A stretch of 64,000 bases of DNA from Dipteris shenzhenensis. Taxonomy: Eukaryota; Polypodiophyta; Polypodiopsida; Gleicheniales. The DNA is taken from assembly GCA_047967505.1 (NCBI GenBank), contig CM106540.1. The stretch is one strand, 5' to 3'. Positions within the stretch are counted from its first letter, which is position 1. Every line of letters begins with the position of its first letter. The notes under the pieces were generated by a model that saw nothing but the letters and a program-made list of their open reading frames with translations, had not been told where the DNA came from and searched no databases. The position numbers and the translations under genes are program-made. Positions 42,487-54,009 of the stretch are shown here, one piece after another.

Positions 42487-45371
42487 ATGGAAATTCGGAG
42501 GACTCCGAAAGAGTTTCTGTGTCTGTGTATAGCATCGGTAGAGTCGATTGATGATGCATCGACTAGCACCGAGGCTACCCAAGATGGGAAGATGGCCGAG
42601 TTGGCTAAAGAGATATCAGAGAAGTTCTTTGAATGTTTTAGGGATGAACTACCTTATGGGTTACCTCCAGAGCGGAAAGTTCAGCATAAGATTGAACTGA
42701 TCCCGGGGGCAGAACCTGTAAATAGACCTCCCTATAGAATGAGTTTTACTGAAGAGGCGGAGGTGCGTAGACAGCTGGAAGAATACCTCAAGTTGGGGCA
42801 GATTCAACCAAGTTTCTCACCTTTTGCTTCGCCAGTGATATTAAAGAAGAAAAAGGATGATACGTTTCGCCTCTGTATAGATTACAGAGCATTGAATAAT
42901 GTCACTGTTAAGCACAGGTATCCGATGGCTCGGATTGATGATTTGCTAGATGCATTACATGGAGCTGTGATTTTCAGCAAGATAGATCTTAAGTGTGGCT
43001 ACCATCAGATCCGGATTAGAGCCGAGGATGTGCATAAAACCGCTTTCAGAAGCAGGTTTGGCCATTACGAGTTTTTGGTAATGCCCTTCAGACTTACCAA
43101 TGCTCCAACGACATTCGTCATGCTTATGAATGATTTGCTACGTCCGTATATCGGAAAGTTCGTAGTACATTTTATTGACGATATCCTGATATTCAGTAAA
43201 AGTATTACTGAGCATCGTGAACACTTAAGAATAGTGTTCAGTACTTTGAGGAAAGCCAGTCTTTATGTAAATAAAAAGAAAACTATACTGTGTATGGTTA
43301 GGCTTGAATATTTAGGATTCATAATTACTCCACAGGGGGTAGAAATGGATCCGAACAAAGTGGCTGTGATACTAACTTGGCCAATCCCTCAGAGTCTGAC
43401 CGCGTTGCGATCATTCTTGGGATTTGTCCATGTTTATAGAAGGCATATCAAAGGATATTCCGGAATAGTATCGCCATTGACTGATCTGGCCTCAGATAAA
43501 GTACCTTTTATTTGGGGACAGAATCAACAAGAAAGTTTTAACACCATAAAACAAGCTGTGGTCATAGGACCGGTGTTAAAAATAGTTGATCCCCAGAAAC
43601 CGTTGTTCTTAGAAACCGATGCAAGTGGCATTGCGGTAGGAGCAGTTCTCCTTCAAGAGGGAAGGCCAGTAGCCTTTGAAAGCAAGAAGCTTTCTCCCTC
43701 TCAAAGGAATTGGCCAACTCATGAATTGGAGTTGTATGCTGTTATCCATGCTTTGAAAACATGGAGGCATTATTTATATGGTTCAGAGTTTTATGTGGAT
43801 GTTGATCATGATCGAAGAGGAAAATATAATAAGGTCGCTGATGCGTTGTCTTGCATTATGCACAACCTGAGTTTCACGGTATTAGAGAGTGCTCTAATGA
43901 CCGAGATCAGAGAAACTCAAAAAGTGGACGAGTTTGTCCGGAGCTTATGGCCTAAGGCTCATGTGTTAAAACCCGGGGAAAATGAAAAGGATGACTTGGC
44001 ATCCAGAAAAGGCCAAACTTATGCAGGATATATCATAAGGGATGGTATGCTGAAAAGGAATGACAAGGTAGTAGTACCTAGTCAGAATGATCTCAGGCAG
44101 AGAGTCATTCGACAGTGCCATGATAGCCCGTGTGTGGGACATCCAGGAGTCGAGAAGACATATGATCTCGTGAAGCAAGATTTCTTTTGGCCAAAGATGA
44201 AAAAGCATATTCATGAATATGTGACACGGTGTTTCTCGTGTCAGGTAAGCAAGGCCGAGCGGGTGAAGCTACCCGGACTTTTACAGCCCTTGGAAGTACC
44301 ACTGAGTAAGTGGGAGAGCATTTCCATGGACTTTATTGTAGGGCTGCCTACGACGCAAGGAGGATATGATTCTATCCTTGTGATGGTTGATCGTCTAACC
44401 AAGATGGCTCCCTTCATTCCGACTAGGGAGTCTGTTAGTGCCCCGCAAGTGGCGGATTTGTTCATTAGACATATATTTCGTCTGCATGGATTGCCTAGAT
44501 CCATAGTGTCAGACAGAGATGTCAGATTTACCGGTCATTTTTGGACAGTAGTATTCGAGACTCTAAGGACTGAGTTGGGAATGAGTAGTGGGGATCATCC
44601 TGAGACGGATGGTCAGACAGAGAGAGTCAACCAGACTTTAGAGGATATGCTGAGAGCATATGTGTCATTGAGGCAACATACATGGGACTAGTGGTTGCCA
44701 TTGTTAGAGTTTGCCTACAATGATAGGAAACATTCATCTACCGGGTTCAGTCCGTTTGAGCTGAACTATGGTTATAGACCAACCAATCCAACTATAGTTG
44801 GAGTACCTCAGAAAGTGCTTAGTGCCGCGAACTTTGTGGTTCAGATGCGGGAGATGCTAGCACTTGCGAGAGCTAATATCCGCCAAGCTATGGATAGAGC
44901 CAAGGTGTATGCGGATGAAAACCGGTCTATAAGAGTATTTAAGGAAGGAGAAAAAGTTTTTCTTAGAGTTCCTTCGCACTCGAAGTCGTTGACTTCAGGA
45001 GAGTGTGCTAAGTTATCACCTCGATAATGTGGGCCGTGGTTAATTCTGAAAAGAATAGGCAAGGTAGCCTATAAATTAGAATTGCCACCGGGGTGTAAGG
45101 TGCACCCAATGTTTCATGTTTCTCGTTTAAATAAATTTTTACATATTGGTGACTCACTAATCGAAGGTGTGGTTTTGTTTCAGGAGATAGAGGATAATGC
45201 AAGACGCAAACCACAAGAATCCTAGACCGAGGAACAATGCAAATACGAAATCGGAAGATACCCACGGTGTTGGTTGCATGGCATGATTAACCTCTATCGG
45301 AAGCTACCTGGGAATCCGTATACCAGTTATGGAGAGTGTTCCCAGATTTCATCATCGAGGACGCTGATGCT
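42487..45371 (+). pseudogene. Gypsy Pol: RT, RNase H, integrase and chromodomain-like end
   Basis: The main frame 42487-44691 (734 aa) holds RT (SPVILKKKKDDTFRLCIDYR; VVHFIDDILIFSKS with the FIDD catalytic box), RNase H start (FLETDASGIAVGAVLLQEG), the zinc finger HDSPCVGHPGVEKT...CFSCQ, and integrase with D-D-E in SMDFIVGLP, VSDRDVRF and DGQTERVNQTLE. RNase H is internally deleted: VDVDHD jumps directly to RRGKYNKVADALS, losing roughly 40-50 residues. A TAG replaces a codon at 44689. The frame resumes 44695-45027 (LLEFAYNDRKHSSTGFSPFE), stops again (TAA near 45025), and continues to about 45371 with [14 protein letters not shown] and a chromodomain-like ATWESVYQLWRVFPDFI. Chromodomains can steer integration to heterochromatin. 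Confidence 0.9.
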
Positions 45372-45372
45372 T

Positions 45373-45386
45373 GAAGAGGGAAGGAA
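45373..45386 (+). other. Gypsy polypurine tract
   Basis: gaagagggaaggaa directly before the right LTR; primes plus-strand DNA synthesis. Confidence 0.85.
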
Positions 45387-45833
45387 TGTTATGCTCTAGC
45401 CGAGATAGCATGACCTCGGAAAGATCGGTGGGCATTTTCTCTTAGATGACCAACTTTTGTAATAATTAATGTGCGTAAATGAAATGGTCAAGAGAAGTAA
45501 CTGCCAAGGTCCTAGGTGAGGGTGAAATGGCATTGACTAGGTGGTTCTGAGTGCTAAGGCCTAGGTGCACCTAAATGTGCAATAATGCCAAGGGGCAAAA
45601 GGTTTAAATGTGCCCCAAGAGAGGGGTAAATGGTGCACCAAGTGAAAAGGCTAAAATGATGACATGTGGCAAGGGGAATCATCTAGGGAGTTGTGGGTCT
45701 CGTGGATAAGCATGAGGAAAAAAAGAAAAGACGTATCTGTTGAAAAATGCGATCCACAAGAGTATGGCTGGGTGGAACAATTGAGATGCCATCGCCCATG
45801 ATCTGAGTGAGAGTTAGAACTTAGATTGTGTCA
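45387..45833 (+). mobile_element. Gypsy 3' LTR
   Basis: 447 bp, differs from the 5' LTR at five positions only. Confidence 0.95.
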
Positions 45834-45838
45834 GTGGG

Positions 45839-47081
45839 AGTGGCTTTTGGTTGTATGGTTTAACCATTCGTTCGAGTTCCGTTTGCTAACAGTATAGCCC
45901 TCGCCTGTCGCTGCACTATACTGCTTTCTACTCACACGGCCCTCTCCGTACAGCCGCATCAAGACATTTTTGCAGGAGCTCCTATGTGTAGTTAGTGCCG
46001 TGCAGCCACCGTACATTGTAGTTCATAGCCCCCGCATGTCACCCCTCTATACTACTTCCTACTCGCACGATCCCTTCCGTACAGCTGCGTCTGTATAGTC
46101 TTGTAGGAGCTCCTATGGACAGTCAGTGCTATGTAGCCGTTGTACATTGCAGATGCACATAATCCCTACTGTCGTACACTACCTTATAGCTCCACCATAC
46201 TGCCGCCATGCATTGCTGCTGTACATTGTCCGTACAGTTGTTGTACACTGCCTTACAGCTCCACTGTACCGTCATTGCGACTAGCCTCAGCTCAGCGCAG
46301 CTTCTGTTGGCACTTGCCATACAAGTTTGTCGTACATCAATGCTGTTCCATACCGATGCATCATACATTTGTTGCAGTTGTACATCTGCGACACTCAAGT
46401 GAAAATGGCTCCATGGGCGCCTTAAATCTTCAGTTGACTTCAACAAAAACTCTTTCCAGCTTCCATTTGTTTGGAGCTTGCATTTGCAGACTAGTTAACA
46501 CCATTGACTTTCGGATCGCAAGAACTGTCAAAATTGGGGCTTCTTAGTACAATGACATCCCATTGGAGACAGAATGCAAATTGCAGTGACATTCGGGGAA
46601 TTTATGTATTTGCCCTCTTTTTTGGCTCAACTGCCCTCCACAAATTTGGGGCTTTAGGCAAATCTGCATTCAGATTTGCAGTACGTGCTCAATAAGGCCT
46701 TATTCCACTTTTCTTCACATTGGCTCGTCAAAATTTGGGACTTTTGCTCCCATTACCTTGCATTGTCTTCTGTGTTGTGGGCACTCTCATTTTCAGGTAC
46801 TTTTGAGTAGTCTTGAGCAGATTTTTCCCTTATTTAGTTGTTGGATAGAGTTTTGTTGGACATAAATTTGCAGATCTTTTGTAGTCTTGCAGGGCAGATT
46901 TGTCATGTGGCTTAGTATTGAGCAATAAGTTGGGCATTCACATTTGTAGACACTCTGCTGTCATTTTTGAAAATGATATTTACTGATTTGCAGTCAGCTT
47001 TTTGAGTAGCAAGCTCATTGCAGTGATAGCCTTGAGGCTTTGACATTTGTAGATCACATCATTTTTAAAGGGGATTTTGCA
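45839..47081 (+). other. Untranslated leader of the old copia element (right of gypsy)
   Basis: Non-coding, with many GTAC-containing words (tgtacattg, cgtacactgcc, ccgtacagttg) between about 45900 and 46400. It leads into gag at 47082 through sequence similar to the leader of the minus-strand copia element (caaatttggggctttaggcaaa versus the complement near 55480). Confidence 0.6.
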
Positions 47082-48056
47082 ATGGCAAACAATGAATTTC
47101 TTGGGATGCTTTCAGCTGAGGACAAGCTTGATGGCACCAACTATCCAATGTCGTCGTAATTGGTGCACCACTTGTTGGTTGCCAAGAATTTTTGGGTATT
47201 GTTGCAAGATTAGAGGCCATACTAGCCTCTTAGGCACAAGCACTTGCTGCCACCATACACACTGGGTGGTTTTATCGTTGCTACATCTGGATCATCTACC
47301 ATTGCTGCCGCAGTGCCCTCAACTCCTCCCACACAAGATCAAATCCAATGGAATCAGAGAGATGCACGGGCACATGCCTTGATTCTTTATCTTGCAAGAG
47401 GTTCGTTATATCTCATATTCGGTCTTGTAGTAAAGCAAGGATGCATGGGTTGCCTTTTTGCACACATAGTTAGATAATGTAAAGATGGAAGAAGGGGATG
47501 CATGGATACCTATCTCACAAAGTCAAGGACTTTAGAGAGTAGCTCATCACTGTTGACTGGATTCTCAGGGTGGTTTCCACGACATTGGATGGACCACCTG
47601 ATTCTTATCAGGGCTTCGCTACGACCTTGAGGTTAGTGGCCATGGGTAACCCCAACCACTGCACCTTCAATCAGCTTGTCACCTTGCTCATACAAGAGGA
47701 GTAGAGGTGCCAAAACTGGCCTGCTTTCATTAATGCAGATCAAGCCTTTGCCATGGTTCGCGAAGGCAAAGGAAAGGGGGGCAATAATTTCAGCAAGTTT
47801 AAACCTTCTTCTGGTGTCTCATCTTCTTCTACCCCTGCTGATAGGAAGACGAAAAAACACTGCAACTATTTCAAGAAGCCCGGACATGACATCTTTGAGT
47901 TTTCAAAGTGCATTGTTTCCTAGCACAAGAAGCAGCAGCATGGTCTTGCAGTTACAAATGCTCCTGCTCTGCCCATGAGCACAGCCATGAGGCAGAAAAT
48001 ATGGCTCATGATGAGGGGGCATTTGTCACTTGCCACTACAATCCATCGAAGCATGA
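47082..48056 (+). pseudogene. Gag relic of the old copia element
   Basis: Starts MANNEFLGMLSAEDKLDG, TNYP, then VHHLLVAKNFWVLL with stops and shifts, STPPTQDQIQWNQRDARAHA, and the zinc knuckle CNYFKKPGHDIFEFSKC (one Cys replaced by Phe). Same family as the minus-strand copia Gag at 55397-54010. Multiple frameshifts. Homology ends near 48056 at NPSKHD, where foreign sequence begins. Confidence 0.8.
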
Positions 48057-49050
48057 TGTGTAACCGGCCTTAAGTTTCCTTAAGGGTATCACTTAGAAAC
48101 AATTTGAGAAATAACTGGATGGAGGCTAGAGTGAAAGGGATAGTGACAAGAGAACTCAAACCAGCTTCAAACGACTTCAATCCAGCTCTAGATCAGCTCC
48201 AAGGAATTCCAATCCAGTCTAGAACACCTCCCCGGCCAACAGATCCAGTGTGGAGGCTAGCAGGAGGAAATGGCAACTTGGAGAGGGGAAGGAAGAGAGA
48301 TAACAGGCTGGAATCAGAGAGAGAGAAAGAGTAGGAGAATCATGGGTAAGAGAGGAAAAGCGATCGGCCAGCAACCTGCCTTGGGGTGTGTGCAAGGAAT
48401 TGTATGATCAACCGTACAACAGCCCGTACAATCTGGAAGGGTGTGTGCAAGGAATTGTATGATCAACCATACAACAGCCCGTACAATCTGGAAATCCGTC
48501 TGTATAGATAGCAAAAGGTTGTACAACAGTAGCAAGTGCTCTGTAAAGCATGCAATTATGGCATCGGGATTCGTGCACTGTGAAAGCAGTCGTACAGTCT
48601 GCGTTGAACCGTCTGTACAGCAATAAAAAATGTTCATATAGCAGCGATTAGAGCTTCTGTACAGCCTAGGGAAACAAACCTTAGAGGGAAAGGTAAGGAT
48701 AGAGGACCTCGGGATGCGTGAAAATGAGAGAGAAGCCACCCACGTCAAAAATCCCGTACCTTTTTGCCTTGGAAGGAGAGGAAGAGGGTAGGTGTGCATG
48801 AGGGGCTTCCACGTGGCCCCCTCATTTATGCTCCAACCCCACAAAACCAATGGAACATTGGTTTGCCCCTCACACTTAAATCCTAACCCTTCTAGCTAAT
48901 GAAACATGGGTTTCTCAAAACCTTGCCTTGCCCCTAGCATGTAGGCCTAGTGTGCGCACCTAGGGACTTTTGGGAAGTGTCGCTTCCCCCGGGCTAGTAC
49001 CCTAAGCCAAAGTTAGTCATGGTTCATAACTTCACGTCCCCTGACATACA
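48057..49050. other. Unidentified insert in the old copia element
   Basis: About 1 kb with no counterpart in the related minus-strand copia, placed between gag (…NPSKHD) and a short linker (SDSDWYFGSA at about 49066-49093). It starts tgtgtaaccgg and a ctgaca lies near its end, as an LTR would, but no clean TSD was found. It includes a 55-bp tandem duplication (about 48386-48440, 48441-48495; unit gtgtgtgcaaggaattgtat...) and GTAC-rich words. It may be a solo LTR. Confidence 0.45.
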
Positions 49051-49095
49051 ACTTTGTCGATTTCAGATTCCGATTGGTATTTTGGTAGTGCTTTC

Positions 49096-50566
49096 TGTCG
49101 GAACATCCCTTTGATAAGACATCATGTGAAGAGTCCTATAGGTATGTGGTCAAGATGGAAGAATTATGTTGTGGTGGAAAAGGGTACATGTCATCCTTGT
49201 TTGAGGGGTTGAAAGCTCTCCATATTTATAAAATGGACGGTAGCTTTGTATCTTGTATGGCTGAAAATAAGTAAGCAAAGACTTGTTGGTTATATGGTGC
49301 TCTTGCTTCTCTTGTGGTCTTATCCTCTTGGCTCTCCTTGCTTTAATTCTCCTTCGTCTGTGTGCTCTCCAGATTGTGACATGGTATCAGAGCCTTGTAG
49401 GGCCTCTTCTCTAATGCTTTACTCTCCTCTTTTAGTACTTGTCATTGTACCAGTCTTCCGCCTTTCTAAATCCATCTGCAGTCAATATTTTCATGAAGGG
49501 AACTATATACATTTTTTTGTGAAAGCTCTATCAAAGGCGGCTGACTGGCGAAGGTACTGTCTGCTGTCTGCACTTCTCAGAGGGAAGACTCTTTTAAATT
49601 TGCTGCTGTTCATTGCCAGACAGCTTCTGTGTGGTTTCTTGTTATAGCTACCTTTAAAAGGTGGTTGGAAGCAGCACTATTTCCATTTACTAGAAGGTAT
49701 GTTGAAAGGCTTACGGTTCTGTCGGCGATTTACTGAAGAGCATTTATCTTTTGCTACTGCTGGTAATCGCTGGTTCTCTTCACAAGTCATATTTGCAGCA
49801 GCCCTTTTTTTAACACATTGAATTGCAGCAGTATTTATTCGAGTTACTGATTGCCAGAAGGATCACTTCTGCTATTTGTTTCTGAGTGCTTGCGCAATTA
49901 CCTTGTGGTTCTCCTTGCTGCTGCTGTCACCAAAAGTATCTGGAATTTTCTTTCGTGACAATAGCTGAAGCTCCTCAGTGTTGGAGCTCTTTGTATTCTC
50001 ACGAGTCACTAGCTGTGTGCAAAATGGCTCACTGCTCACAAAAAAGGCGCAGCGATCCCATGACGACTTGGATGACGGTTTCCTCTTGTTTTCTGCAAAG
50101 TTTTTCTAAAGTTTGTTGCTAAGGTTCTGAAATATTGCCACGTGGCAGCTCCTTTTTACTCTTTTGTAGAAGGTTCACAAAAAGGTCCTATGACAAGTCA
50201 ACTATAGACTTGACTGTGTTTTGTTGGCCTTCTAAGGTGTATCTAGCTCACTTCAAAGGACCTGGAAAAGAAGAAGGAGATAGAAGAGAAGCACATAAAG
50301 AAGCTAATTTTCATTTGTCATTAAGGCCCAATTTTTCATGTACTTTGAATTGTAAACTCTTTGCGGTTATAATTGCCTTTTGTCAAGGGACTAGACATTG
50401 CCGATTTCTCTACTTGTATCTTGTATGGATGAAAATAAGTAAGCAGAGACTTGTTTGTTATATTGTGCTCTTGCTACTCTCATGATCTTATCCTGTTCTT
50501 TCTCTCATCCTCTTGGCTCTCCTTGCTTCAATTCTCCTTCCACTATGCGCTTTCTAGATCGTGGCA
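49096..50566 (+). mobile_element. Small non-coding LTR element (TRIM-like)
   Basis: Left LTR 49096-49381 begins tgtcggaacatcc and ends gattgtgaca; a perfect PBS TGGTATCAGAGCC follows at 49382-49394. A right LTR ends gatcgtggca at 50566; its last 150 bp match the left LTR end (cttgtatcttgtatgg, gaaaataagtaagca, ctcttggctctccttgctt). Target duplications are ctttc (49091-49095) and cttcc (50567-50571), one mismatch. Removing the element restores the copia frame around the protease motif. The 5' part of the right LTR is too diverged to place. About 1.5 kb and no coding capacity. Confidence 0.75.
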
Positions 50567-50910
50567 CTTCCAAACACGTTACATCTTGTAGGATGATGCA
50601 CCCAAGGAAGCATTGTCACATGTGCGAACAATGCATCTTATCCCGTGAGGGGGAGTTGGCCAAGTTGAGGGCACTTTAGTTTTGGGAGATACAGTTACTC
50701 TTTTGGAAGTGGTGTATGCTCTAGGTATTAAAAAGAATCTGATTTCTATCTCAGCCATTTCTACAAATGGGTTTAGTCAAGCACAGATTTAGACTAGAAC
50801 TTGTAGGGTTCACATTTCAATGCTTCTAGCAGTCCACAGCCTCCTCATACCCATGTTCAGACTGATTTGCAGCCACCTGATGATGATGCTATTGAACAGC
50901 AGTTACAGTG
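50567..50910 (+). pseudogene. Protease-region relic of the old copia element
   Basis: Reads SKHVTSCR, then GEVEGTLV-like and KKNLISISAISTNGFSQA, matching the protease-to-GAG-pre-integrase region of copia. Near 50800 it jumps to the C-terminal spacer before RT (QTDLQPPDDDAIEQQLQW), so the whole integrase has been deleted. The minus-strand copia element interrupts at 50911. Confidence 0.7.
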
Positions 50911-50915
50911 GAGAG

Positions 50916-51157
50916 TGTAGGTACGATGTGCAAGAGGAGCAAGTACAGGAGTCAATGGAGATAAGCCGTCACGTCAACTAGATTAGATGAAAAGAAAAGT
51001 ACATGGTACTTAAAGATAGACCCTAGGACTCAGTGTCCTAGGTGTCACATAGGACTAAATGTCCTATGTGGCATAAAAGGCACTAAAATAACTATGCCTA
51101 CAAGGCACATACCATGGCCCATAGGGCATCACTAGAACCGGGAGAAGATGGCCTACA
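50916..51157 (-). mobile_element. 3' LTR of the minus-strand copia
   Basis: 242 bp; contains the cctaggactcagtgtcctagg and caaggcac blocks shared with the partner LTR. Confidence 0.92.
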
Positions 51158-51285
51158 ATCCCCCCTCCATGGTATGGACTGAAGTATTCTGGAAACGTCT
51201 CACAATACTTGGTATTTTCTGGTCATGGTGGCACATGTTCATCCAAAAGGATATAGCCACCTATGAATGTACAAGGTATGTCAGA

Positions 51286-53952
51286 TCATGTAACAAAGGG
51301 AACCAAGTGTAAAGCCTGTCGGAAGACTTCGAACTTTGGACGAGGAAGTGCCTTTGTAAACATACATGCTATGTTGTCCTCTGTGGGAAGGTAGGACAAC
51401 TCTATGTCTCTTGCTAACAACCGCTCTCGAACATAATGATAGTGAACTTCAATGTGCTTGGTACGTGCATGAAACACTGGATTACGCGCAATGGCCAAAG
51501 CACTCTGGCTGTCAGTGTAGACCATAGTGGAGGATGTCTGGCGAATACCAAGGTCTGTAAGTAACTGTCGAAGCCAAACACACTCCACACTCTACTGTAG
51601 CGGTGAAGGCTGCCATGTACTCATCCTCACAGCTAGATGTGGCGACTGTTGGTTGCTTCTTGCTGAGCCAAGAGATACATGAATTGCCAAGCAAAAAACA
51701 ATTGTTGGTATGTGACACTCTGGTGTCGGTACAACTTGCCCAGTCACTATCCGTGTAAGCATGCATGGTAAGTGAACCCTGATCACCATAGAAGAGTCCT
51801 AAATCCTGAGTGCCTCTGAGATATCTGAAGACTCTCTTCACTGCCTGCCAATGCTGTGAACTGGGTATGTGCATGAACCTGTTGAGTTGAGATACTGCAT
51901 ATTGTAAGTCAAGTCTGGTGTGACATAAGTAAATGAGACATCCAACAACCTGCTGGTAAAGGGTGATATCACATGGTGGGCTCCCATCATGAGCTGAAAA
52001 TTTGAAGCCAAGGTCCACTGGAGTAGAGATTGGCTTGCAATCCTCGAACTGAAAACGATCAAGGAGCTGTCCAATATACTTGGACTGTGACATCATGATA
52101 CCCCCCTCAACATGAGCAAACTGAATGCTCAAATAATAGTGTAGCTGTCCCATGTCTGACATTTCAAAAGCCTGCTGCAAATCAGCCTTGAAAGCTGCAA
52201 TATGTTGAGTATCTAGGCCCGTGATTAGTATATCATCCACATATAAAATCAGCACTAAAGAATGAGCTCTGTGGGGCTATTCTGAAAAACAAGGGATAGT
52301 AGGTGTGCATGAATTTTGGCATACCATGCCCTGGGTGCCTGCTTCAAACCATAAAGGGCTTTTCTAAGCCGGCATACCTTGTTTTCAGAATTAACAACCT
52401 CAAAGCCAGGAGGTTGTGTCACATAAATTTCTTCCTGCAGATCCCCATGAAGAAAAGCAGTCTTGATGTCAAGCTGGTGCACTTGCCAATGGTGATGGGC
52501 TGCAATGGCAATGACACATCTAATAGTAGTAATCCGGGATGTGGGAGCAAAGGTCTCCTCAAAGTCAATGCCTTGTTGTTGGGCATACCCTTTTGCAACA
52601 AGACGAGCTTTGTGTCGATCTATACTGCCATCAGATTTCCTTTTTAATTTGTAGACCCACCGGGTACCAATGGCATGCTTGCCGGGAGGGAGATCTACTA
52701 ATTCCCATGTGTCATTTTTGGCAATGGATTGTAACTCAGCTCTGATTGCATCCATCCACTCTTTGCTTTCAAAAGCATCTTTATGACACAAAGGCTCTTC
52801 ATTGCAAGCTGTAGCAAGGAGTGCAAACTCAAGAAAGTGACCATGCATCTGTCTATTCCCTGATCTTGTCCGGGCAGCAAAAGGCTGATCTTGTTTGTTG
52901 TCCCTCAATGTATCAAGAAGCCATTTGGGAACTTGCCTTTGCTGTCTATTGACAGCTCTTTCTTCAATCAGTGCATCATGAATAGTGGGATCATTTTGTG
53001 TTGGAAGAGAAACCTGCAAATCAGCATGGGGTACTGGCTGATCATTGCTTGTTGGAGGGCTTGTAGGAGGCTCATGTTGCTGGTCAAAGTCCCCCTTTGA
53101 GGAAGGCAGAGGTAACCAAGAGTCAAAGGCATCAAACATGTCAACTTCTGGCTTAGCTTTGCAGTCCACAAGAGGAGAAGCCGAATGTTCAGCAAAGATT
53201 ACATCTTTACTGACAATAAACTTCCCAGTATTTGGTTGGTATAACCTATACCCTCTGCTCTCCTGGCTGTAACCAATAAATATGCATTTGATTGCCTTGT
53301 CATCAAGCTTATGTCTCAGCTGAAAGTGAAAGTGTGAAAGTGAAGTCTTCCTGCCTTTCCATGCTTCATAAGGTGTAACAGTCTTCAATGTCCTTGTAGG
53401 TGATCTATTCAGCACATAGTTGGCACACATCACTGCATCAAGCCAAAATTTATTGGGCAAGGACTTGGCCTTAAGCATGCATCTGGCCATCTCCATAGTG
53501 AACCTGTTCTTCCTTTCAAGAACAGGATTATGCTGAGGAGTGTAAGGAGTAGTGCATGAGTGAACAATGCCCTGTGAAGACAAAAATACATCAAACTCCT
53601 TTGACATATACTCTCGTCCCCTATCTGTGTTGAGGGTGACAAGCTTGCATCCTGATTCATTCTCAACCATATTCAGCCACCTCTGAAAGCATGAGAACAT
53701 TTCAGATTTGGCTTTTGAAGCCTACACCCAGTAATATCTTGTGAAGTCATCAATGAGAGTCATGAAATATTTGTACCCCCCAATGGCATTTGTCCTCATT
53801 GGGCCACAGACATCACTGTGCACTAGCTGCAATTTCCTTTGTGAGAGTTTTGGACAATTCTTTTGAGAAGGAAACCGATGCATCTTACCCAAAAGACAAC
53901 CCTCACACACATGTTTGGAAACTATGTGAATTTGAGGTACATCATTTGCCAT
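51286..53952 (-). pseudogene. Copia integrase, reverse transcriptase and RNase H
   Basis: Frames in order: 53952-53722 (HVCEGCLLGKMHRFP, end of the integrase zinc finger, then HSDVCGPM with the first catalytic Asp); a TAG; 53700-52255 with NTDRGREYMSKEF (second Asp), PQHNPVLERKNRFTMEMARC (Glu), then RT (WVYKLKRKSDGSIDRHKARL, QLDIKTAFLHGDLQEEIYV, GLKQAPRAWY); a gap that removes about ten residues; 52255-51512 with LILYVDDILITG (catalytic YVDD) and RNase H (YTDSDWASCTDTR, SWLSKKQPTVATSS); a shift; and 51588-51286 ending EDNIACMFTKALPRPKF. Catalytic residues persist but at least two stops and two frame breaks disable it. Confidence 0.9.
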
Positions 53953-54009
53953 GTCCTACGAATGTAACTTGGCAAGAGCTCTATAATTGAGATGAGCTAT
54001 TCTCTCATG

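Larger units (their letters stand above)
39719..45833 (+). mobile_element. Ty3/gypsy LTR retrotransposon, young but defective
   Basis: Complete element of 6115 bp: LTRs 39719-40165 and 45387-45833, each 447 bp with only five differences, all transitions (about 98.9% identity). Perfect 5-bp target duplication gtggg at 39714-39718 and 45834-45838. PBS TGGTATCAGAGC at 40168-40179, polypurine tract gaagagggaaggaa just before the right LTR. Gag, protease, RT, RNase H, integrase and a chromodomain-like tail occur in gypsy order. It sits in the leader of the old copia element. Truncated gag knuckle, altered protease, deleted RNase H part and stops make it non-autonomous despite its youth. Confidence 0.95.
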
